In this document: one piece after another, positions 19,661 through 25,491 of the stretch
How positions within the stretch are numbered: the stretch's first letter is position 1
Layout of the letters: the number at the start of each line of letters is the position of its first letter
Source: Candidatus Levyibacteriota bacterium
GTDB taxonomy: Bacteria > Patescibacteriota > Microgenomatia > Levybacterales > UBA12049
DNA: 25,491 nt
Direction: 5' to 3'
Assembly: GCA_023245515.1 (NCBI GenBank)
Contig: JAHFKE010000007.1
Coordinates: 1-25,491 of the forward strand
Position numbers and translations under genes: made by a program
Notes under the pieces: model-generated
The model's database searches: none
What the model saw: only the letters and a program-made list of their open reading frames with translations
Told to the model about the DNA's origin: nothing

Positions 19661-20908
19661 ATGGACCAACATCCGATACCACAAGACGTTACAGGCTTTC
19701 AGTTTAAGCTTATAGGGACCATGACGGTCAAGCAATTTGGCTATGTAGCAGTCGGAGTTATTGCCGCAGTCATCCTCTATTATCTCCCGCTCCATGGATC
19801 ATTTGCCTTCTTATTTAAGCTGGTATTTATCCCTCTTTTCGGCATAGGAGGCGTTGTCATAGCCTTTGTACCTATCGAAGGAAGACCGGTCGATGTAATG
19901 ACGAACAATTTCTTTAAAGCACTCTTTTCTCCAAATCAATATGTTTACCGTAGGAAAGGCCACCCGCTAAGATTCTCAGAGCTTGATATGGCCCCCGTAG
20001 TTGCCCAAACAGGCCCTACCCAAATAAGCATGCCCGAAAAAAAGCAACAGCGGATGGAGACATTGATGTTTGGTCATCAACCAAGAGCAAAAAATAAACT
20101 AGACGAAAAAGAAGCGCAACTCCTTAGCGCCCTCTCTTCGGCAGCCTTAAACACTACTACTCAGATCGCAGGCCCTCAGATGACAACTGCAAGCTCACTC
20201 CCCCAAAGCACCCAAGCGCTTCAAAAACAAGAAGGTCTGCTTGAACAACAACTGGAAACGGCTAAAAAGGAGGAGGAGCAAACACATGTGCCCTCTGCAT
20301 ACCACAAAGTTCTGGAGCTTGAACAGCAAATTAAGCAAATACATCTACAAAAACAGCAGCTAGAAGCTGAGATCCTGCACTTAAAAGGGCAGATTCCTAC
20401 TCCTACAGTAGCGACAACCAATCCAGTAGCACAGACCGTCCCACACCAGGTGCCCCAAGCTCCTCAAGTAGTAACTCAGACACCAGGAAAAATGGTGGCA
20501 CCAATACCGGCCGTCATACTACCATCACCAGTCGCAACTCAAACACCCCAGCCGGCATCATTTCTCAAAACACTTCCACAAGGAGTAGGTCTCTTGCGAG
20601 TTTCCGACACCCCAAATGTGGTTGTGGGCATAGTAAGAGATCCTCGTGGCAACGTCCTCCCAAACATACTCGTTGAGATAAAAGACAAGAATAATAACCC
20701 TGTGCGCGCATTTAAAACCAATGCCTTAGGACAATTTGCCTCGGCAACCGCTCTTCCGGTCGACACATACACCATTGAGCTTGAGGACCCTAAGAAACTA
20801 AACACCTTTGATAAGATTCAGCTCATAACCAACGATCAGATTCTAATGCCCATTGAGATCATTTCTCACGACGCACGCGAGGAGCTTAGAAAACAGCTTT
20901 TTAGTTAA
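19661..20908 (+). CDS. PrgI-family protein with C-terminal carboxypeptidase-regulatory-like domain
   Basis: The 415-residue protein starts with a PrgI domain (residues 1-105). PQDVTGFQFKLIGTMTVKQF is followed by two adjacent membrane helices and VPIEGRPVDVMTNNFFKALF, then PNQYVYRR. PrgI is the VirB3-like inner-membrane part of Gram-positive conjugation systems. Next is a Gln/Glu-rich coiled-coil (about 188-250), then a Pro/Val/Thr linker. At the end is a beta-sandwich of the carboxypeptidase-regulatory/CnaB-like type (about 318-400, VVGIVRDPRGNVLPNILVEI, then FKTNALGQFASATALP). The fused sandwich is an unusual addition. The gene sits between pilins and VirB4, the expected place. A 163-nt gap upstream shows no gene or clear structure other than TATACA-like boxes. 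Confidence 0.8.
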   Translation: MDQHPIPQDVTGFQFKLIGTMTVKQFGYVAVGVIAAVILYYLPLHGSFAFLFKLVFIPLFGIGGVVIAFVPIEGRPVDVMTNNFFKALFSPNQYVYRRKGHPLRFSELDMAPVVAQTGPTQISMPEKKQQRMETLMFGHQPRAKNKLDEKEAQLLSALSSAALNTTTQIAGPQMTTASSLPQSTQALQKQEGLLEQQLETAKKEEEQTHVPSAYHKVLELEQQIKQIHLQKQQLEAEILHLKGQIPTPTVATTNPVAQTVPHQVPQAPQVVTQTPGKMVAPIPAVILPSPVATQTPQPASFLKTLPQGVGLLRVSDTPNVVVGIVRDPRGNVLPNILVEIKDKNNNPVRAFKTNALGQFASATALPVDTYTIELEDPKKLNTFDKIQLITNDQILMPIEIISHDAREELRKQLFS

Positions 20909-20924
20909 CCATGAGAACTCTTTG

Positions 20925-20951
20925 GAAATTAGAAATTAGAAATTAGAAATT
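20925..20951. repeat. 7-bp tandem repeat GAAATTA
   Basis: Three exact copies of GAAATTA and a fourth ending in T, in the 53-nt gap between the PrgI-like gene and the TraC/VirB4 N-terminal gene. The stretch ends 10 nt before the next ATG. Confidence 0.8.
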
Positions 20952-20961
20952 TATTTAGTCT

Positions 20962-21630
20962 ATGGCTGCCCAAAAAATTCACGCTACAACACAAAAGTTT
21001 ACCGAAATAGTAGATTTCGCAAATAATCTGGTTGTTCTGGAGGGAAATAATGCCTGCATGATTATTGAGGTGACCTCAAGCAATTTCTCCCTTCTTTCAA
21101 AAAGGGAACAGGATATGCGTGTTTTTGCCTTTGCTTCACTCTTAAATTCACTCTCCTTTCCTATTCAAATTCTCGTTCGAAATAAGAGAATAGACATATC
21201 TGCCTATCTGAAAGACCTCGATCACATAGCAGAGCGCACAAAAAATCCCCAGCTAAAATCGTACATCGAATACTACCGTACCTTCGTACAAGAGATGGTG
21301 ACCGTTAATGTCGTTCTGAACAAGGCCTTTTATATCGTTATTCCGTTCTCATCTCTTGAGGCAGGAGTTGGGGCAGCTATTCAATCACAACAAAAGGGCA
21401 GATCACATCTTGACGCATTCGTTGCCAATGCTGACAAGGCACTGCAAACAAAAGCCAGGTCCATCATCGGACAACTACAGAAATTTGCAACATCAGCCCG
21501 TATTCTTGAGAAAGAAGATCTCATAAAATTGTTCTACGAAATATACAACGAAGGCGCCACCGCAGAAATGGCAATTGACCAAATACAAGCAGGGGCGGAA
21601 GCGCCAATAATTGCAGGAGGAGAAAAATGA
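20962..21630 (+). CDS. VirB4/TraC N-terminal domain as a separate protein
   Basis: The 222-residue protein begins MAAQKIHATTQKFTEIVDFA. NNLVVLEGNNACMIIEVTSS follows, then KREQDMRVFAFASLLNSLSF with PIQILVRNKRIDI, and a long C-terminal helical part. This is the pattern of the N-terminal domain of VirB4/TraC-type ATPases, here encoded as its own gene. It ends with TGA overlapping the ATG of the VirB4 gene (ATGA), so translation is coupled and the two products likely bind each other. It has no membrane helix and should act at the inner face of the membrane with PrgI and VirB4. Split VirB4 genes are common in Patescibacteria. Confidence 0.75.
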   Translation: MAAQKIHATTQKFTEIVDFANNLVVLEGNNACMIIEVTSSNFSLLSKREQDMRVFAFASLLNSLSFPIQILVRNKRIDISAYLKDLDHIAERTKNPQLKSYIEYYRTFVQEMVTVNVVLNKAFYIVIPFSSLEAGVGAAIQSQQKGRSHLDAFVANADKALQTKARSIIGQLQKFATSARILEKEDLIKLFYEIYNEGATAEMAIDQIQAGAEAPIIAGGEK

Positions 21631-23864
21631 AATTACCATTTTCTAAAAAACCATCAGCTCCAACCGCGGGTCAACCACCCCAGCCCACTGCTTCTGTTAA
21701 ACCAGTAGTAAAGGAGCAGCCAAACCAAAAACAAATCCTCAAAAGCCTTGCTATGCAATCACTCGAGAAGGGATTAACCTCAATTATCGACATTATTGCC
21801 CCATCTTCCGTTGAGGTCGACTTCCGCTATATCAGAGTGGGCGATGCGTTCTATACAACGCTTTTTATCGCCGGCTATCCCCGCTATGTGTCGCCAGGCT
21901 GGCTAGAATCCATTATCGATTACGACCACACCATGGACATTTCTATGTTTTGCTACCCGACTTCCTCAGCTGATGTTTTAGCTGATCTCAAAAGAAAAAT
22001 TGGAGAAATGGAGGCAACACTTGCTTCAGATGCTGAACAGGGAAAGGTAGCTGACCCTTCAGTTCAGGCAGGACTTGAAGACGCACTCGGACTACAAGAA
22101 GAACTGGCAAAAGGAGTTGAGCGTTTTTTTCAATTCGGTTTTTATATTACCGTTTCTGATGAGGATCCATCCAAACTAAGAGAGACAGTAAAAGAATTGC
22201 AGGTGGCACTTGGCTCTCTTCTTCTCACGGGAAAGATAGCAACGCTCCAATCGGAGGAAGGCTTTAAATCAACGCTTCCGATGGGAATGGACAGACTATT
22301 TATCAACCGCAACATGGACACCTCATCTCTTGCCTCTACATTTCCTTTCACCTCCGCTATCCTTACGCAGAACAAGGGCGTCATGTACGGAGTAAATCAG
22401 CAAAATGGATCACTTATCATCTTTGACAGATTCACGCTTGAAAATGCGAACGAAGTCGTCCTCGGTAAATCCGGAGGAGGAAAGTCATATACTATCAAGC
22501 TCGAAATCATGCGACAATTCATGCTGGGAGCTGAAGTATTGGTCATCGACCCTGAGGGAGAGTATGAGACGCTTACTCCAACTCTCGGAGGCGAAGTCGT
22601 GGATTTCTCTCCCCGCTCTGCTGTAAAGATCAATCCTTTTGATCTTGCAGACGTGTATGAAGAAGGAGAAAACCAACTAGGCGTAAAGATACTTTCCCTA
22701 CACGGCCTCCTCAAAATTATCACAGGAGAGCTTGATGCTGAACATGAAGCTATTCTAGACAGAGGGCTCATAGAGACGTACCGATCAAAGGGAATCACCA
22801 TCGATCCTGAAACACAGAAAAAAGAACCACCGCTTATGGAGGATCTCTACAAAATTCTTCTCGGTATGGAAACGCAACCTGCAAAAGAACTCGCCTACAC
22901 CCTTGAGAAATTTATTAAGGGAAGTTCTTCGGGTATCTTTAACCAGCAATCAAACTTTGAGATCAACAATCCCCTGACTGTTTTCTCAATCAGGAATCTT
23001 GAAGAGGCACTGCGTCCCGTGGCTATGCATGTTATCCTCGACTTCGTATGGAGAAAAGTAAGACGAAGCTTAAAAAAGCGTATTTTGGTGCTTGATGAAG
23101 GATGGTACATGATGAAATACCCCGATACAGCAGCCTTCGTCTACTCTGTCGCAAAGCGTGCGAGAAAATACTTCCTCGGTATGACCACAGCTACGCAGGA
23201 CGTTGAGGATTTCCTCAAAAATGACTATGGAAAAGCTGTTCTGACTAACTCTTCAATTCAAGTGCTCCTTAAGCAGGGACCGGCTGAAGTTGATATCATA
23301 ACAGACACCTTCTATCTTTCAGAGAGTGAGAAGTCGCTACTCCTCTCTGCAGACGTAGGAGAAGGCCTCTTTTTCGCTGGGCGTAATCACGTTGCGCTAA
23401 AAGTTTTTGCCGCCCCATTTGAGCACGATCTTATCACTTCCAATCCTATGGAAATCCTCAAAAGAAAAGAGGCTAAAGAAGCCGCTATGCAAGCCGCCCC
23501 TCAAGAGGGAGACTTGTCTGAGCAAAATACTAATCCTTCAGCAGGCTTGGAACAAACACCCGAAGGACAAAGTGAGCCCCCTGATCCATTTGCTCAAGCC
23601 GCAGCTCCTGGCGCTCCATTACCAGGAACGAATGTCTCATTTGATGCAACATTGCCTGGGCAGCCCACAGAAGAACTTGCTTCACCATCCGCTCCCCAAC
23701 CCACCGAAGCCCAAACGCCCACAATTTCTACAGTGCCTGCACCAATCACGCCAGCAGCAGCATCAACAACACCTCTCACTCAGGCTCCTTTCCCAGGCGC
23801 TCCGACTTCTCAAGCCCCGACTGCACCCCCCACGGTACAATCTCCCGCTTTGCCTGAGGCATAA
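21627..23864 (+). CDS. VirB4-family secretion ATPase
   Basis: The 745-residue protein powers type IV secretion. The N-terminal part (about 35-265) contains VEVDFRYIRVGDAFYTTLFI. The ATPase core has Walker A LGKSGGGKSYTIK (G280 to S287), EVLVIDPEGEYE, and Walker B RILVLDEGWYMM (D490-E491). Motifs of the conjugation ATPase family follow (KRARKYFLGMTTATQDVEDF, VLLKQGPAEVD). After about residue 600 comes a long Pro/Ala/Thr/Gln-rich tail without structure. An AGGAG Shine-Dalgarno precedes the ATG, which overlaps the upstream stop. The GC content and codon use are higher than in the mobile island to the left. Confidence 0.92.
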   Translation: MKLPFSKKPSAPTAGQPPQPTASVKPVVKEQPNQKQILKSLAMQSLEKGLTSIIDIIAPSSVEVDFRYIRVGDAFYTTLFIAGYPRYVSPGWLESIIDYDHTMDISMFCYPTSSADVLADLKRKIGEMEATLASDAEQGKVADPSVQAGLEDALGLQEELAKGVERFFQFGFYITVSDEDPSKLRETVKELQVALGSLLLTGKIATLQSEEGFKSTLPMGMDRLFINRNMDTSSLASTFPFTSAILTQNKGVMYGVNQQNGSLIIFDRFTLENANEVVLGKSGGGKSYTIKLEIMRQFMLGAEVLVIDPEGEYETLTPTLGGEVVDFSPRSAVKINPFDLADVYEEGENQLGVKILSLHGLLKIITGELDAEHEAILDRGLIETYRSKGITIDPETQKKEPPLMEDLYKILLGMETQPAKELAYTLEKFIKGSSSGIFNQQSNFEINNPLTVFSIRNLEEALRPVAMHVILDFVWRKVRRSLKKRILVLDEGWYMMKYPDTAAFVYSVAKRARKYFLGMTTATQDVEDFLKNDYGKAVLTNSSIQVLLKQGPAEVDIITDTFYLSESEKSLLLSADVGEGLFFAGRNHVALKVFAAPFEHDLITSNPMEILKRKEAKEAAMQAAPQEGDLSEQNTNPSAGLEQTPEGQSEPPDPFAQAAAPGAPLPGTNVSFDATLPGQPTEELASPSAPQPTEAQTPTISTVPAPITPAAASTTPLTQAPFPGAPTSQAPTAPPTVQSPALPEA

Positions 23865-23871
23865 GCTTTGC

Positions 23872-23877
23872 TATTAT
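23872..23877 (+). promoter_or_regulatory. -10 box before the 23884 gene
   Basis: TATTAT with 6 nt to ATG 23884; fits the leaderless pattern and would give this gene its own start inside the cluster. Confidence 0.4.
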
Positions 23878-23883
23878 TAAACT

Positions 23884-24822
23884 ATGAATCCTAATGATGA
23901 AGACTATGGTCAGGAAAATACTGGACCTAGAGAGCAGCCCCAAGGACAACCTCCCCCACAAAATTCCCGCCCTAACATCCTACAAAAACAAAAGCCCCAA
24001 CAGCGCCCCAAAGGACCTAGTTTGGGTGACAAGCTGAAGCAGGGAGTAACTAGCAAGATAAAAGACAAAGCGAAAAACCTGAAAAACAAAGTCGTCGATA
24101 AGGTAAAAAGCAAAGTAGGTAAGATTGCAAAGGATGCACTAGAAAAAGTTGCGAAAAAATGGGCCAAGAGCGCTCTAAAAAATGGGGCAAAACAGCTAGC
24201 AAAACAGGGTGTCAAGCGGGGCATTCAGGGACTTATCGCACTCAGCGGAGCTGCTACTTATGGTGTCGGGACTGTGGTTGCGGGTCTTATGGAAGTAGCT
24301 GATCAAGCACAGCAGTTCATACGCCATCCGAAAAAATACCTAAAGACATGGGGCAAGAGGGCTAAGTGGGCTCTGATTGCCGCCCTATGCGTTGTATTTT
24401 TTATCATAATGACCATGATGATTCTCATCGTGATTATCTCTGGGAGTTCAACTTGTCAGGAGGGACTTAACGTAACCATGTCCGGCCCTGAGAAGGCAAG
24501 TAATGGCGATAAGCTGGAGTATACAATAGACGTGAGTGATAACAAGAAACCGACAGAAATTAAGATTTCGACCCACATTCCCGACGATACAGAATTCCAG
24601 TCGGCAGACAATGACGGAAAGTACGATGCAGGATCCCGCACGGTAACATGGACACTGAAGCAGGACGGCACCGTAGCCCTCTCACTTAAAGCTACCAAAG
24701 ACAACGACCATGTCGTTATTTTTGCCGAGGCTGAAGCAAAGGGCGAAAGTGGCAACGCGGAAGAATGCAGCCAGGGCAGTGACCAAAATGGTGGGGGAAG
24801 CGGCGGAGATACCGGAAACTAG
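23884..24822 (+). CDS. membrane protein with Lys-rich repeats and outer DUF11-like domain
   Basis: The 312-residue protein has a Pro/Gln-rich start (QPQGQPPPQNSRPN), then about 80 residues of Lys/Ala-rich helical repeats (KDKAKNLKNKVVDKVKSKVG and KKWAKSALKNGAKQLAKQGV). After a weakly hydrophobic Gly/Ala stretch there is one strong membrane helix (about 161-186, ALIAALCVVFFIIMTMMILI). Then follows a beta-rich domain of about 100 residues (VTMSGPEKASNGDKLEYTID and HIPDDTEFQSADNDGKYD) like the DUF11 conserved-repeat fold of surface proteins. It ends in a Gly-rich tail. The basic half should be cytoplasmic and the DUF11-like half outside. It is probably an envelope-spanning part of the secretion system. 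Confidence 0.65.
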   Translation: MNPNDEDYGQENTGPREQPQGQPPPQNSRPNILQKQKPQQRPKGPSLGDKLKQGVTSKIKDKAKNLKNKVVDKVKSKVGKIAKDALEKVAKKWAKSALKNGAKQLAKQGVKRGIQGLIALSGAATYGVGTVVAGLMEVADQAQQFIRHPKKYLKTWGKRAKWALIAALCVVFFIIMTMMILIVIISGSSTCQEGLNVTMSGPEKASNGDKLEYTIDVSDNKKPTEIKISTHIPDDTEFQSADNDGKYDAGSRTVTWTLKQDGTVALSLKATKDNDHVVIFAEAEAKGESGNAEECSQGSDQNGGGSGGDTGN

Positions 24823-24893
24823 AAAGAACAATCCAGGTCATAAGTGACCCTACTCCTCTTGCAAATTTACCTACAATATGCAATGCTGGTAGA

Positions 24894-25491
24894 ATGAAAA
24901 ACTCCTTTCTAGTGATGGGCTTGGTGGCGATTTCAGTCGTAACCAGCTTCTATATTACCTACGATACCAGCACCACCCTCAAGGCTTCCTACGCTATTGA
25001 TTTTTGTAATATACCTCCTTTTATCGGCTGCAAAAAAATAGAGCCCCCAAAACCCCCTGCGCCTCCTGCTAAGCCGCCAAGTCAACCGGGAGTCTGTTAT
25101 GGTAATTTTTGTAATAAGAACAACGAGTGTGCCGCACATCCAGAAAGATGTAATCCGGGTTCGGGCGGAGGCAACTCGGGTGGTGGTGGCAATACGGGTG
25201 GGGGAAGCGGCGCTGGTGGAGGAAGTGGATCAGGTGGAGGAGGAACCGGGGGTGGTGGAGGAAGTGTTGGCGGAGGAAGTGGATCAGGTGGAGGAGGAAC
25301 CGGGGGTGGTGGAGGAAGTGTTGGCGGAGGAAGTGGATCAGGTGGAGGCGAACATGGGGGACCCGATAGTCGTGGAGGCGGAGACCCTCGCAGTAAGAGC
25401 CAGACGGTAACCCAGGGTCAGACAGAAACGTTGATCGACTTCTGCCCAATACCTCCTTTTATCGGCTGCAAAAAAATAGAGCCCCCAAAAC
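24894..25491 (+). CDS. secreted glycine-rich repeat protein, 3' end outside window
   Basis: An ATG frame stays open to the last base (about 199 residues visible). It starts MKNSFLVMGLVAISVVTSFY, a signal peptide or anchor ending near TTLKASYA. A Cys-rich motif DFCNIPPFIGCKKIEPPK and a Pro-rich linker follow, then VCYGNFCNKNNECAAHPERC with further Cys, and then a Gly/Ser/Thr-rich repeat. The motif returns at the window end as DFCPIPPFIGCKKIEPPK. The DNA of the two motifs is identical over 43 bp (25012-25054 region and the last 43 bases). It lies 71 nt after the DUF11-like gene. It is probably exported to the surface. The opposite-strand frame here is a shadow. Confidence 0.7.
   Translation, partial: MKNSFLVMGLVAISVVTSFYITYDTSTTLKASYAIDFCNIPPFIGCKKIEPPKPPAPPAKPPSQPGVCYGNFCNKNNECAAHPERCNPGSGGGNSGGGGNTGGGSGAGGGSGSGGGGTGGGGGSVGGGSGSGGGGTGGGGGSVGGGSGSGGGEHGGPDSRGGGDPRSKSQTVTQGQTETLIDFCPIPPFIGCKKIEPPK
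25218..25350 (+). repeat. 54-bp in-frame tandem repeat encoding Gly-rich units
   Basis: Unit starts at 25218, 25272 and 25326 (the third partial) are identical at DNA level and encode 18-residue units GGSGSGGGGTGGGGGSVG. Perfect copies imply recent expansion or strong homogenisation. Confidence 0.9.

Noticed and set aside
25069..25449. Minus-strand His/Leu/Pro-rich ORF opposite the Gly-rich gene
   Set aside because: It is the antisense of the GGN repeat; the plus-strand frame has a signal peptide and repeated Cys motifs.
1..25491. UGA recoded as glycine, as in some Patescibacteria
   Set aside because: Several genes end in TGA (for example the TraC/VirB4-N gene at 21628-21630 and the integrase), and conserved proteins have no in-frame TGA.
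1..25491. CRISPR array
   Set aside because: No set of regularly spaced identical repeats with unique spacers was seen; the tandem repeats found have no spacers.

Overview
The window looks like a genome segment of a Candidate Phyla Radiation (Patescibacteria) bacterium, or of a mobile island in one. Four things point there. The type IV secretion genes are of the Patescibacteria kind (short pilins, a PrgI-like protein, VirB4). The serine recombinase runs into a tRNA gene. A DUF5659-like gene sits beside the recombinase. Most genes lack a Shine-Dalgarno and start 6-9 nt after a TATAAT box, so their mRNAs should be leaderless. TGA is used as stop, so the standard bacterial code applies. The exact phylum cannot be told from this window.

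Layout. Positions 1-640 hold the end of a VirB2-like pilin and two possible tiny genes. Positions 700-7320 hold mostly minus-strand accessory enzymes: a NadM-like adenylyltransferase, a class V aminotransferase, a double VOC protein, an SRPBCC protein, a RibD-C/DHFR-like reductase, several unknown membrane or soluble proteins, and a broken chimera of two regulator genes. Positions 7375-11049 form the most unusual part. Ordinary genes (glycosyltransferase, FMN reductase, PsbP-like membrane-anchored protein) alternate with copies of a small repeat element. The element has conserved ends, hairpins with a shared core, and in two copies a 78-residue GIY-YIG nuclease. Positions 11071-13742 hold a probable defence or toxin-antitoxin island: a tiny ORF, an unknown possibly nuclease-like protein, a HEPN plus nucleotidyltransferase protein with altered catalytic residues, and a small XRE repressor.

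Positions 13869-18295 hold two small membrane protein genes and then a mobile module ending in a large serine recombinase, whose last codons lie inside tRNA-Trp(CCA) read antisense. The tRNA follows rpmG (bL33). This suggests that the element inserted into an rpmG-trnW-secE-nusG type locus.

Positions 18696-25491 carry a type IV secretion/conjugation-like cluster on the plus strand: two pilins, PrgI fused to a carboxypeptidase-regulatory-like domain, a separate TraC/VirB4 N-terminal protein overlapping the VirB4 ATPase, a membrane protein with a DUF11-like outer domain, and a secreted glycine-rich repeat protein that runs off the window. The two pilins, PrgI and VirB4 would build the envelope machine; the last two proteins are probably its surface-exposed parts.
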